Assembly: GCA_012295275.1 (NCBI GenBank)
Contig: CM022667.1
Location: forward strand, 22,328,672 to 22,392,671
DNA from: Chrysomallon squamiferum
Taxonomy: Eukaryota > Mollusca > Gastropoda > Neomphalida > Peltospiridae
Direction of reading: 5' to 3'
Length of the DNA stretch: 64,000 bases
The notes beneath the pieces were generated by a model. That model saw only the letters and a program-made list of their open reading frames with translations. It searched no databases and was not told the DNA's origin. Below, piece by piece: positions 13,901-26,293 of the stretch (within the stretch, counting starts at the first letter, position 1; every line of letters starts with the position of its first letter). A program made the translations under genes and the position numbers.

Positions 13901-16900
13901 ATTAATACTGTAATGTAAAATACAAATTCAAGCACACAAATACAAACACACAAACACACACAAACTCAAACATATGCAAGCACAGTAATGTAAGTCTTAC
14001 ATTTGGAATAGCAGAAAGTTTTCGCCAGATATGTGGAGGCTGTTTACTGCTTTGTTCCATCATGCTGATAGTCAGATTAGTGTCCACACCTGGAAATACA
14101 TTGGTTTTAATCATATAGATTTATACTGCAAGTATGAGAAAAATATTCAGACTCATTACACTAACTTATATCAGCTTCATATTAAATCATTGACTTTAAA
14201 TGTGACTTGATGCTATTTTGACAGTTACTTTTATTTTTTAAATTTGTAATGATGAACCTCCATGACACTAAAACATGTTAAATTAACAAATAATTCATAA
14301 AAGAAATTGAACCAGCAATTGTATATTGTATCCGACATCCCACTCATTCTGGAAATATGGTGGGTATTGTTAACTAACACCGAAATATAAATTATACCAG
14401 AAGATGAAGATGCCCTGGATTTAAATTAGGCCAATATCAAAGTGACAGGATACATCTAAAATTCTTCTAGAATTTAATGTGCTGTCACAGATAAAAGTGA
14501 TTCTTCAGATATAAATGAACTAAAAAATGTGAAATTTACGAGTTACACAACAGACTAAAATTAGATGGCTGCAGACAAACAGGAAGAAATTGGAACTTCT
14601 GAATACCCTAATCATGTAGTTCTTACCTCCTGACAGAATGAAGTTATCAACAAATGCAAGTGCTCGCACATCGTGTGTGTGTTGTACCCATACTGAGGAT
14701 CGAACCCATTTCTTCCACTCACTGTTTGCCTGAGTCTCAACGTACTGAAACTGTACAACAGCTGGATCAACTCCTGACGTCAGTACAGTTTTCTCATCCT
14801 GTGAAAAATAAAAAATAAAATTAACGAAGTAATCTTGTATGTCACAATTACAACATAATCACTGTAAATACAGTCATGTAATTTTAATTAACTGTAACAG
14901 AAGTGTGATATAACTCATTAAAAAATATTGGTTTAAAAAAAATATGGTTTACATTTAATTCGTTAGTTACGTTTTTGCTATACACAACACAGAGCTACCA
15001 AACTAATTTTAAGAATTCATCTTTATGATAGAAACCTTCATAACGCACTGAGAGTGAAGAAATATCTAATAATATAAAAGAACACATACCTGACTGACAG
15101 CCATACAATAAACATCTGATTTATGACTTTGATAACTCTGAAATTAGAATAATAATTGGATTAAATACTCTCAGTTAAGGTGCTATATAAAACTGTCTAA
15201 TTATTATTATTATTTTCAAGACTTTCACTTACAGCTATGGATCTATCTGTGAACATTTATTTACATTTTTGTAAACAGTGTAACCCAGTGAAACATTTCT
15301 TTAATGGTGGTTGCAAAATGAACAAAATAGCTCAAATGTTTGAATCAATACACTTAATCAATTCAGTAACATTTGTGAAGATATGCAGCATGATGATGTC
15401 TGAATTATAATGTATAATTTCCAAAATAATAGAAATTTCATAATAGCGATAAAAAGAGATGATAAATTTAAAATGTGCTAACTTTCATGAGTGTTCCTTG
15501 TTTGCCATTCCAGAAACAGGTTTTACCTCTTGAATCTCCACTAATCACTGTGAGGTCACTGAAAATAATCAAAATATAATATATATCATCTAAATAAACA
15601 CAGTAATTAGTATTTTAAATACATTTTACAAAAATTTCAATAATAATGCAATTGTTACATTTTTATTAAAAATAACAAGCCAATAATATTGCTCACCTTG
15701 TCACAGCTAAACACCAAACAATTGTTTCTTTGTTTTTTTCTTGACGACCAAGGGTCAATCTCTGGAGGGCGTGACCTGACCTCACACTCCACAGTCTGAT
15801 ATTGTCAATTCCCCCCGTCACTATAACATTGTTAGCTGAATACCATGCTATTGACAGAATCCTTCCTGCAATATGAAGTAACAAAATCATTTAATCATGG
15901 TGAATGTTATGTATAATTTTTAATATCATAAGTTAATAATTAAGCAGATAGTTAAAATTATATTATTTTCAAATCATTATCATACTGTAATAAAACAATT
16001 TTAAATATGAGATGTAATACTGTACCTTCCTGGTGATCAAATGATCTGTTATACTGCAGAACATCACCCTCTGTTTCAAAAAGAACAACACAGCCTTCTT
16101 CTGTACCTGCCTGTACAAGATTGCAGAGTAACATATAATTGCAGATGTTTTACATCCAGTTATGCATGTTATCAAGTTACTGGTTATTAGTATCTTATAT
16201 ATTTAAATTCCTTGTAACTCTCTAATTTTAAAAACACTGAAGGTGAGCATTGCCAACTAATAATGTCATAAAAAAAATCTGATAGTTCATAACTAGACTT
16301 TGTAACAGCCTGCTGAAAATGTGATAAAGACACCACAGTGATCTTCCAAAGTGTTAAGTTATTTAACAGTGGATTATCTGTAAATATTAATATTTTATTT
16401 TCAAACATACTGCAAGCTCTGTTCCTTCAGCATTGCTAGTTAAACACCAAACAGGGCCTCCATTTGATGGAACTGAAACCTAAAATTAAAACAATATTGA
16501 CCAAAAAATACCGAGTTGAAAAAAAAATAATGTATTCTTGTTAAATGCAATATTATTAATCTAATGAATCTGAACTACATTTATTATATTTATCAGGCAA
16601 AATTTTTTATTCCAATAAAACGTTAAAAATTGTCAGATATTTCTATATGGTAGATGGTAGAAAAATAAGACATATTCAGTATTTATAAATTTACATCTTT
16701 TTTCATTTTAAACAATAACTTATCTACTTGACTCTTGTTTTACTGACAGTTACCGCTAGTCTGATTTTTAGAACTAGAAGTGAAAGAGTCACAAAACAGA
16801 AAAATGAAATGCTGATAAATTATGGTTATCAATTAATTTTAACCTTAGGTTGTAGTTTAAACAAATCATATTCTGTAACATTCCCATCCAGACCAGCTGA

Positions 16901-19310
16901 ATAGAGTCGTTTCCCTTGCCACACCACTGCTTCTACTGAAAAACCTTCTTTGGCCAAAATAATCTGTAACAAACATTATTATTATTATTATTAATTGATT
17001 TAAAATTAAAGAATCGATGTGTTACAAAAACTTAATTTTTATTATGTAAATTTTTCATTTATAACTCAGAAAAAGAATCAACAATCAAATGGTGGCTAAG
17101 TAACAATTTCTAATTTGTGTTTAAATTGTGTATATATATATATATATATATTAAATATAACTAATGAAATTACCTTTTCTTGATACCAGTCATCTTTTAT
17201 ACTCCAAATTTCTACTGAACCATCAGATCTAAAAATAATTAATCAAAAATTTACCATTAATACCTAAATAGAAATAAAAATTACAAAAATCCAGTGATAA
17301 CCAACTCTGCAAACATATCTTCTTACAGATTTACTGATGGACCAGCTTAAATTTGACATTTTATTGGATATAGACTAGCCATTAGTGGATTGATACTACT
17401 GTCTTTACATCTAGAACATTCTGTACTTCATGATACCAAAATAAGATAAATAAAATAAAAAAAATATAATAATAATAGGTATGTGGACAAAAAATTCAAT
17501 CACCGCCAAATTCAACATAAATAACATCGCTGAAACGAACTCTAAAAACCCTGTAAAAAACAACAAACATCATGTGATTCTGTTAAGTATTAAGGAAGTT
17601 ACAGCATTTTAACATTTTCAATTAACACTAATTAATTGTTCTATTATTTACTGCATTTGCATTACAATGGCATGACCAAAATCCTATTGTTTTTCACTAG
17701 AATGCATGTAACTTTCTTAATAATCAAATTTTATTAGTGAAATTTGGACTGAAGATAGATGGTAACTACTTCTCTCAATTCAAGCTATTAAAAGTGCAAT
17801 ATAAATAATTAGTAATACAGCAGATTTTAATTCTGACGTTTTAAGAGATCCTGTTTCTCACTTTCTGTTTGGCAAATAGCAAACTTTCATGATATCTCTC
17901 ACAGTTATGGCACTTTCTTATCTGCCTGGTTTTCAGTGGGGACACAGCAACAGGCTTGGTACTGGGAAGAACAATGGCATTTTCTTCATCAGCCTGAGGG
18001 ACTTCCACTGGCTGGATAATACATGACATAACTGTGGAAATAGTACTGGTCAGGTTCAGCTGATCAAAACTTTCGTGACAAATGGAATCAAACATATTGA
18101 ATTCCACAGTGTCACTGAGTTTCTTGAACTTGTTCCGAGTGTTGTCAACAAGTTTCTGAATTTGTGATGTAATATAATTCAAAACTGTATTTCTCTGATG
18201 ACCAGTAATATTATTGGGGATATATGATTGAAGTTCTTTAAAGGTCTTTGCACAGCTTTTTTTTGCAGCTAAAGACAAAAATAAACAATACTGAATACGT
18301 GACCATTTAAGAAATTCGCCAAAGAAACTGGAATTCCATTGGAAAAGTTCTCTTCCTAGTGTTGGTTGGCTATACCAGTCCTTGGATTGGGGGATTTTCT
18401 TTTCCACTTCAAGTTAGGCATCCCGAAAAGAAGGCCAACATAATAATAATGATTACTAAATTTAAAAATTAGTTGATACCGATTGGCTTGAAGGCACTCG
18501 CAAAATCCACAATCGTCCACTATTTACAATCCATCAAGTAATAAAAGTGTGACACAGAGTACAGTTGTATATTTATACAGCATCACAATCTGTTCTATCA
18601 CTCATTTATCAAACATAGCTGAAATCAAGGGTAGAAATCACTTCAGTTTCACTCGAATTTTCATCCGCCATGTTTGATTTTTAAGCCATTTCGATTTTAC
18701 AGCTCATCTTCCCGGGGTTAATACATTTTCTCAGCTATGTCAGATTTCGATATAAATTCACATATAATAAAATTAAATATTGTTCTTCGCCTCCATCTAC
18801 CTTAGATTATCCTCCGATATCGAAAACGACTGATTTTAACGTGTTGAATATGAAGGAAAAATTCAAACTCTCCTCCGAAACAAACCAATTGACCGAACTG
18901 AAAAATTCGAAAACAAGTGAGAAACGGGAATTTCCTGCTAATTATACCATCAGGGATAACCGAAACTCCCAGCCCCTGACTAATGAGAAGCGTTTTATGC
19001 AGACACACCACTCGCCATCGGGGAGATCCAGGTCACACGGATATAGCAGAAAATGGCGGATGCAGTTCTGGCAGTAATACACATACCTAATAATAATTAA
19101 AATAAAATATGATGCAAGTAAATAATTAAAATAAAAGGGATGCATTATAATGTTTATTTGCTTTTGTAATATTCAAATTTAAATATATATGATATATTAT
19201 AATTACCTAGACAATGCTAGTCTCTTCTGACTTGGCTCATATGCAAGTGAATGGATAGCATTTGGAACATATTCAAAAAATCTAACATGATGTACTCGGA
19301 ACTCTGCCAT
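7951..19310 (-). CDS. UTP4: UTP4 small-subunit processome component (cirhin), 18 coding exons
   Basis: Cirhin/UTP4 is a nucleolar WD40-repeat protein of the t-UTP subcomplex, which loads on the pre-rRNA 5' ETS and is needed for 18S rRNA processing. Coding exons, 5' to 3' on the minus strand: 19310-19207, 17228-17174, 16963-16844, 16479-16411, 16110-16026, 15865-15697, 15558-15483, 15137-15090, 14798-14627, 14089-14001, 13777-13678, 13229-13066, 12768-12558, 12208-12105, 11416-11321, 10357-10175, 9812-9717 and 8067-7951. All junctions are AG/GT and all phases fit. The sum is 2058 nt, or 685 aa; the human protein is 686 aa. It starts MAEFRVHHVRFFEYVPNAIH and ends KQKKFGT, close to the vertebrate termini. 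WD-type blades run through the chain, for example DGSVEIW, GIDNIRLW and GEVRVYN. No stop or frameshift was seen. A non-coding 5' exon precedes the start. The second intron (about 2 kb) holds another open frame. Confidence 0.96.
17730..17735 (-). terminator. Candidate poly(A) signal below the nested open frame
   Basis: AATAAA on the minus strand, 106 nt past the stop of the 17841-18413 open frame and well inside a UTP4 intron. It would fit an independent transcript, but such hexamers are common in this AT-rich DNA. Confidence 0.3.
17841..18413 (-). CDS. Unrecognised open frame nested in a UTP4 intron
   Basis: This is a 191-codon frame with no internal stop, unusually long for AT-rich intronic DNA. 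It has no ATG near its beginning; the frame opens after a TAA at 18414-18416, so it is probably an internal or last exon, or a retrocopy that lost its start. The translation looks like a normal globular protein: an aromatic, probably helical N-terminal part (FQWNSSFFGEFLKWSRIQYC), a Lys-rich helical middle, a Pro/Val segment and a C-terminal CHNCERYH motif. I do not recognise the family. About 260 bp upstream, a short ATG frame (MADENSSETE..., 18671) in an ATGGCGG context might be a first exon, but no consistent splice joining them is evident. A GTGAGA near 17858 could alternatively be a splice donor. Confidence 0.5.
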   Translation of the reverse strand, partial: LEVEKKIPQSKDWYSQPTLGRELFQWNSSFFGEFLKWSRIQYCLFLSLAAKKSCAKTFKELQSYIPNNITGHQRNTVLNYITSQIQKLVDNTRNKFKKLSDTVEFNMFDSICHESFDQLNLTSTISTVMSCIIQPVEVPQADEENAIVLPSTKPVAVSPLKTRQIRKCHNCERYHESLLFAKQKVRNRIS

Positions 19311-19884
19311 GTTATCATTCAAGAACCTTTAAAATAAAATATAATATAATAAAGCTTAATCATTTAATGTATACTTATAGGAATTCTGTGACACTGAATA
19401 TTCTATTTGTATCGGTTTACCTTCAAAAGAATGTTTATGCCCAACAATGAGTCAAATGACAAAACAATAACGGTAAGACAAACAAAAAGAGTATCAATTT
19501 ATTACCTATTATTATTTATTTTTTATTATTTTTCTTTTTCTTTAGGAATTTACAATATTATCATAACAATGCTGCTGGCTAGTAATTAAAATATATAGTC
19601 AGTGAGTGAGTGACTGAATTTTTATATTACTTTTACAAAAAATTCCGAAACAAGATTTTCTTTGAGTAATGTATGATTTATCAATTTAGAAAATGTATGT
19701 ATGTGTGTGTATATATATATATATATAAACTTGAAATTACCAGAAATTAAAACAAAACGGCAAATAAATAAATTCTCAGTCACAACCGCACATGTGGACG
19801 AAGACATGACACCAGAAATGAAACATGATTGGTCAAATAATAATCGACTGGTAAACAGCAAAATAAAGAAGACGATTTGCTTAC

Positions 19885-19920
19885 CTTGGCGGGAATTTGT
19901 TTTAGTATTGGTCTAACATT
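19885..19920 (-). other. Non-coding 5' exon of UTP4 (approximate 5' end)
   Basis: On the minus strand a good donor (AAG|GTAAGC) lies at 19885/19884. A good acceptor (TTTATTTTAAAG) sits at 19327, just before 16 nt of leader and the ATG at 19310. Joining them gives a 5' UTR split by a 558-bp intron. The outer limit of this exon is a guess, because transcription start cannot be read from sequence. Confidence 0.55.
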
Positions 19921-19993
19921 TTCGAAGAAGAAATGTGTTCATTTATTTCTTGAGTTAATATAACTGTGATTTTCAGTCTTAGCTGAAGCTGCA
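19886..19993. promoter_or_regulatory. Putative bidirectional promoter, UTP4 / CHTF8
   Basis: The CHTF8 ATG (19994, plus) and the UTP4 first exon (minus) face away from each other across about 110 bp. The interval carries TTGGCGGGAA at 19886-19895, matching the core of the E2F consensus, and a CCAAT box on the minus strand at 19907-19911. No TATA box is obvious. That both genes use this interval is inferred from their geometry. Confidence 0.6.
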
Positions 19994-22900
19994 ATGGTTC
20001 AGGTTTTTATTAAAGTGTATGTTTTAATAAATTAATTGATGCATTCGCAATTCGGCCACTAGTATTGAACTATTATAAGTTTTAAAAAGCATGATGTATT
20101 GTATCATGTGGTCACGTTACTTATCATTCCCCCCCAAAAAAAAACACAAAAAAACAAACAACACCCCCAAAAACTATATAAATAAAAGAAAAGAGCTAAA
20201 AAGAGATAAATTAAAAATGTAAAAAACGTAATTAAGTGACACTGACAGTTTTATTCATGTTTCCCCACCCTACAATTTGGTAAACGAGTCTGTAAATTTT
20301 TGTATCACCTTATTTTTAGTTTTTTAAGGAATTTATTATTATTATTGTTATTATTATTTTAACTGCACAGGCAGCAATTAAAAAAAAAAAAAATTAAAAT
20401 TAAAAAAAAATAAACCCAGAATACTAAGTAAAAGTACTATGACCGTATAATCACGTCTCAGAAACGTTTACCAAAAAAAAAAAAAACCCCAAAACTCCCA
20501 ACATGTAATAATAATAATAATAATTTATAAACTGAGAAAAACATTGTTTTTCTCACATTCATGATATTCAGTATTGTCATAAAATGATAAATGTTTAGGG
20601 TTAGGGTTAGGATTTTATTAGCATGATTTGTATAAATTTGTAACGATGCATGTTTTGAAATTTAATTACTGTGAAAAATATAGCATGACTATAATGAAAA
20701 TGAATAAACAGTAATTTAACTAATTATTATAATAATTATAATTATAGATAGTATTGTATGTAAAAGGTTGTTATTTTAGAATTTCTTTTCAGTTAGGTTT
20801 CCTCTTATTAGGTACTTGACATAAACTTAACTTCGCCACAGCTGAAGGTCACCCAATTTTTGTTTTCCTTGAAGGGAGTTTCATTATTATATTTTTATAA
20901 TTTCAAAATCAAAATATATAGTATACATATTCAGCTTAATAAACACAAGAAAATATAAGATGGTCTTAAAAGTTCAATGTTTTGTTATTTTGTTTGATTC
21001 ATTAATTGTGTGGCATAATATTTTCTTTCTGATAAAGATGTTGATTATGAAGATAGTTCTTAGCAAATCAGATTTTTATGAATGTTTTTTTGGTATCTAT
21101 ATAATGAAGTTCTTAGGCAAATTAATGCTAATTAATTGATATTTAAAAAAAGGGGGGTATGTGAGCAATATGAGTGAAAACATAAAGGCCTGTACAATTC
21201 TGGAAAAATCAGTTTGGAAAAATGTACTTTTTGTATACTGGTTTAATTTCTATTGAATTTTTGAGAATATATAAAAAACACATACGGGGTCATCCACGTC
21301 AAATCACCCAATGGGTTAAACCCGACCGTCTCAGATTTTTATAAAACTTGGTATGCTTGTTGACTGGGATCCCACAGCACTAAATCTGAAATTTTTAAAA
21401 TCTCTATTATGGCTAAACAAAAAATATTACACCCAGGAAACTTTTATATGTGAACTTTATGCATACATGTAGGCCTACAATGTCTTACTCAATGATCAAG
21501 AAAGATGGTGATTCCTAGCATCCAGAATTGATCATTCAGGTTTTAGTTAATCAGATGTTATTGGCTGAAAAGGTGTTATTTTCATGTATGTGCATTTTTT
21601 AAATCTATATTGTGGCTAAACAAAACATATTACACCCAGTAAACTTTTATATGTTTTAGTTAACATGTGGGAGATTAAATTTCAATAAAGGTCATCTCAA
21701 GGTCACGTGATCCACACGGTCAGTTTCAAGGTCATAGCAAAGGTCATAAGGTCAATGTACTCCAATATTTTCCAAACTGAACAAAAATGGCAGATTTGGA
21801 ATCCTTGTCATATTGCCTTTTCAACAATACCAATTTTATGAAGATTGGCCCAGTAGTTCCAGAGATATGAGGGTTCTAAGGTTGGTGGTCACACCCATTT
21901 TTGCCAAAAATCTAAAAATTCGGTGGGCCATATCTCCAACACCACTGGTCCAATTGGTCAACAAGTATACCAAGTTTTATAAAAATCTGAGATGGTCGGG
22001 TTTAAATTTTTTTTGGGTGATTTGACATGGAATGACCCTAAGGTATATTTGAGGTAATCAGTGCAATTAATTAATTAAAATTCATAAGTGTTAGTTCTAG
22101 AACTCAACAAAAGTTTAGTTTGATAAATATATTACATGTACATTGGTCCAGATAATTTTTAATAACTGCTTTTCTGAACTGTATAATAGCATAACCGTAA
22201 CACAGGGTATTTGCAGTTGATATATTAATAGATTAATGTTATTTGCAGGAGATAATCCATTTTTTTGGCGCATTTTGTCCTGATATTTATTTGTAGTCTG
22301 AAATGGTATGTAGGATATGAAGAAGAGGAAGAAAAGTATATGGATAACAAATTGCTATGTGGTTGTTCTGTACCTTTTATGCCTTTTTGAGTCGTACATT
22401 TTTTTATGGTTATTGTGGTAAAATTCAAACCCTGTATTAATGAATCCATTATTTTTCTAGTTTTATGATTCATCAATTGAACATGTCAAAGTTGCTGTTT
22501 TAAACAGACCAGACTTAAGGTATTACATTGGCTTAACATTAAAAAAAAATTACTGTGACTATGTGTATAATCTAATAGATACATTTTTAAATTTGACTTT
22601 CTTGTCCTGTTTAAATATGAAAACTTTCTATTTAGTTTTTTCCTTTTTATCTTTTATTAAATTATTATTTTATATATGTTTCAGACCAAATGGAAGTTCA
22701 TGCCCAGAATGGGCTATACTTGATATTCAAGGTGATCTGGAAACTAGACATGATGTACCATTGAGTGGAAAGTTTATAGGTGATCTTCATTTTACGTATA
22801 CGGTAATTAATTACTAATTAGGTTAGACTTACATATTATTTACTTTTATTATTAAAAAATTAATGTATTCTGGAAATTTTGATACCTAAGATGTTATTGA

Positions 22901-24125
22901 TGTCTAATGCTGTTATTCAAATTTATTAACAGTGGTCTTTCTAGTGAATAATAGACTATAAGCTTTTAAAAAAAGAAAAAGAATCCATATGATGTCTTAT
23001 AAAAATAAATTCAATTCTGCAGCAGCATTTCTAGTTCAGAAGTAAGATATTCTACTTAGCAAACTCACTCCATTGCATGATTATCCTGTATGGCAGCCCT
23101 TGATGCTGTAATCTTGGATTCCAGAATTATTGTGTTGACACTAAAAAAAGAAAGAAAAAAGGCTGAGATACAAACCAGGGTGGCAGCCATGAGGTTATGT
23201 TGACCAGGATTCACAATCTGACCTTTGTTTTCACATTGAAGCTGAAACAGGATTTTCCTTAAAACTTGGCATTATGCACAGGTGTTTTCAACATGAAAAT
23301 GTACATGCCAGTGCAGCTAAATCTTTCCATTAATATTTCTTTAAAAAACCCAGCTAACAGGAAGTACTGCAAATAAGCAGTACAAATATAAACCCTAAAC
23401 ATTTCAAAGGTAAGTTATTGGGCACAATATTGGTCCTCGTCAACTACCAGTTTTGCTACAAAATAATCATGAAGAAAAACAGCAAATTTTAGCCTGCTTA
23501 AAATTTAATCCTCTATTTATATATATATACATAAGAAAATAAAGTGGCCTAAAAGGTTTGCCCTGACCAGTTTTAGACTGAAATATATCTTTAAAACAAG
23601 ACTTAGGAAAAACAAAATATTTCTTTTTACAGAATGTGTAAAAACTAAAAATATATCTTCTTATGTTAGAATGTTCTTTAGACTGTTTTACTATATTGTG
23701 TACTTTCCTGACAGAAATATCTGATACGTGATAAGAGCAGCCCTTTAAATGCTTTCCTATCTGATATCTTTAGACAACAAACATGATTAAACTTTATTAA
23801 TTCATCAATATTAAAATGTGTTGAGGGCTGCTAATTCTAAAAATAATTTCTTAGGAATAATTTAAATATAAATGAAGAAATTTGTGACACTACTCTTTTC
23901 CAGGACATTCCAATCCTCCTTATTGGGCATCATATTCTGTATGGAAAGGTTATTGAACTTGATAAACCACTAGCTGTTCTTATAAAGAACAGTACTGCTG
24001 ATTCAGCAGTGGAGGCAGGTCAGAGAAAGACAACTCATTACATCATCCAAGCAGTTATCAAGAAAAAACTTACATTCAGAACAAGGCCGAAACCCATTAT
24101 TGCCAGTGTTCCCAAGAAATTGTGA
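19994..24125 (+). CDS. CHTF8: CTF8, subunit of the CTF18-RFC clamp loader, 3 exons
   Basis: CHTF8 joins DCC1 and CTF18 in the alternative RFC complex that loads PCNA and supports sister-chromatid cohesion and replication-fork integrity in the nucleus. Coding exons are 19994-20016, 22685-22802 and 23904-24125. Junctions are GT/AG with phases 2 and 0, giving 363 nt or 120 aa; human CHTF8 is 121 aa. The protein begins MVQVFIKVPNG, like the human MVQIV start. Family blocks are CPEWAILDIQGDLE, GDLHFTY, IPILLIGHHILYGKVIELDK and the C-terminal RPKPIIASVPKKL. The small first exon is supported by the exact phase and by that N-terminal similarity. Intron 1 (2.7 kb) contains a transposon-like insertion. 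The gene is head-to-head with UTP4. Confidence 0.94.
20595..20611. repeat. Short interstitial telomere-type repeat
   Basis: Two perfect TTAGGG units followed by TTAGG lie inside CHTF8 intron 1. Confidence 0.8.
21287..22038. mobile_element. 752-bp element with about 80-bp terminal inverted repeats
   Basis: The left end (21287-21364) and the reverse complement of the right end (21957-22038) align over nearly their whole length. Both begin GGGTCAT, share GTCAAATCACCC and end with CTTGTTGAC; they differ by a few substitutions and a small length change. The interior has no credible transposase frame, so this is a non-autonomous DNA transposon (MITE-like) or foldback element. The target-site duplication is unclear and I cannot assign a superfamily. 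It lies within CHTF8 intron 1. Confidence 0.8.
21396..21654 (+). repeat. Internal direct repeat inside the 752-bp element
   Basis: A segment of about 55 bp (21396-21451) recurs at 21600-21654. Shared words include GGCTAAACAAAA, ATTACACCCAG and AAACTTTTATATG. The copies are about 204 bp apart, suggesting an internal duplication in the element's history. Confidence 0.75.
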
Positions 24126-24438
24126 ACTGATTATGGAATGAAACTCATCCATCAACTGATTAATGCTGCAACCTGCCAACAGTTGTTCATGTTCAGACAA
24201 TGGTGATGCATACTATCTGTGATAACACGGCAAATGGATGATTATTATTTCATTAGACTTGTACACACTACTTGAACGGTTTCATGAAGCCTGTGACTTA
24301 ATTTTAGTTTTATTAATGGATGTCGTATTTCCTGAACCAATCTCAGTTGATACAGAGAGCAATATCCTATTGGTTCATAACTCTGTAAATTCAGTTTGCT
24401 AATGTATAGTTTTGAAATATTTCTTTTGTACAGCCAGG

Positions 24439-24444
24439 AATAAA
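24439..24444 (+). terminator. Candidate poly(A) signal of CHTF8
   Basis: AATAAA about 314 nt after the CHTF8 stop. Another AATAAA lies near 24846, so the 3' UTR could be longer. Confidence 0.45.
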
Positions 24445-25370
24445 ATTCTAAAATATAATTTTATTTTATCTAGTTTTTAATCTGTCTATATGTATTATAG
24501 GTTAATATTACTTGCAATATTTTCATAAATGGTAAAATACATAGACTAAATTTTAATGTTGTATGTAACGATACATTTTGTCCTTAAAATATGGATTATT
24601 TAATTCAGAAGTTACTGTTTTGCAGCATATGTTGAAGTGATTGGCAACCTTCTTTTTTAACTGTTAAATTTACAAGCCCTCAATTCCCTTTGAAAGAATT
24701 GTTATGACATAAGAAATTGTATTTTAAAAGCACTCAAAAGAATCTGTAAAGATTGAAATTTTAAAGTATTTTTTGAAGGTTTCTATTTTATGATTGAGAC
24801 AAAAAGGAAATGCTAACCTTTCAACATATTGACATATGTTCTGTTAATAAAAATGTTCATTATTAAAATTTGTTAGTGAGCTCATTACAGTTACATTATA
24901 AATGATGGCAGTTTTCTGTCAGCATAACATTCAGGCTTCATAAGAAAAGGCATAGCTGAAAGGGACTATTGATGACATGAGAATTTTTCATTGTTGCCAC
25001 TGAACGATTTTGTCCAATTAATGAAAATTCACAGCTTCTGTCTTTGTATATAAGTGATTAAAATGCAACAGCAAAAATAGATTTTTGATCCCCTTTATTA
25101 AAAAGAATAATGAAATGTGGCTCCTGGTTTCCACTTTTTTTATCATTATGTAAAAGTTAAGATTTCAGTCATTGTCCATTTCAATACTTTTATACTAAAA
25201 CTGGTTTTAATAAAGAGATGATGATGATTTACACAGTTTGATCTTCAATACTCTTAAAAGATTTGAGAAGTATTAACTTTCTCACTTCAGTTCCGATGAA
25301 GTTTCTGGCTGCATTTATTCTTATGTTGTACTGAAATTAGACCATATTCAGTCAGCATACTTTTTCAAGT

Positions 25371-25455
25371 AAAAGCTTCATGATACTTGTCACTAATTCT
25401 AATGTTGAATGATCTGCAAGTCAGTGTCTCTACTTTAAGTGCTGGTAATATAATT
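25371..25455 (+). repeat. Dispersed repeat, copy A
   Basis: Shares AAAGCTTC, TTGTCACTAATTCTA, AATGATCTGCAA and TTAAAGTGCT, in order, with 28298-28380. Divergence is moderate, so the copies are old. The family is unknown. Confidence 0.7.
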
Positions 25456-26293
25456 TACATTATGCTAGTATTATGTCCTCTTGCCATCAGTAAATAATAA
25501 TATGCATGCTTTAAACTTTCCTGGGTTTTCATGTCTGAATATGGTCAAATTAATGGTTATACTTCATGATCTTGTTGACCTAAAATTAGAAAGCAGTTAA
25601 TTATTAACTCAGTAAAGCTGTATCATCTGTTAATGAAATCAAAGAATGTTCAATAATATATATTTTTATGTTTGGTATGTCAAATGGATCCACATCCATT
25701 GTCAAGTAATTCTGCTGTTGAATTTATCATCCAACAATTCCTGACATTGTTTTTTTTTTTTTTGCTATGATTTTTTATTGTTTTAAAAATATTACATACA
25801 CATGAACAAAAAGGGAGGGGGGAATAATAAATTAAAAATGAATAAAAAAATAAAGAACAAAAACAACTACAACAGTAGTAATAACAGTAACAGTCAAGTT
25901 GCGCTGAACATATTTACAAGTAGTGACAAACTTTCATTTGACCTATATTAGGTTTTTAATTCTTATTTTCTCTTTTTCAAGCCTGAAATGACTTGTTGTG
26001 CATCTGAAAAGAATAAGAAAGTAATTAACTTACTTACATTATTATATACAGTTTTATGATCCAATAACCTGGTTAGTATTAGGTCCTATTGTTTAAATAT
26101 ATATTATATACACACACATATACACACATACACTCATACACATACACACACATAATTCTATTATTAGATTACTTTAATCAACTAGTTAATTAATTTGTCA
26201 GCTGATCAATCAATCTCAATTAAATTATTTATTTATTGTTTTGTTTGTTATTATATGTTACTTTAATATTGTGTTTAAAATTTGTAAATAAAT

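Noticed and set aside
18841-19077. Plus-strand 78-codon frame with several ATGs in UTP4 intron
   Set aside because: No similarity. A second ATGGCGG-context start near 19053 leads only to a short frame. Kept only as context for the nested open frame.
19622-19916. Frames on both strands upstream of UTP4
   Set aside because: They lie in the 5' intron and non-coding exon of UTP4 and run through a TA/TG microsatellite.
21813-22025. Plus-strand 70-codon frame
   Set aside because: Entirely inside the 752-bp inverted-repeat element and includes its terminal repeat; no transposase motif.
24003-24200. Minus-strand 65-codon frame
   Set aside because: Shadow of CHTF8 exon 3 on the opposite strand.
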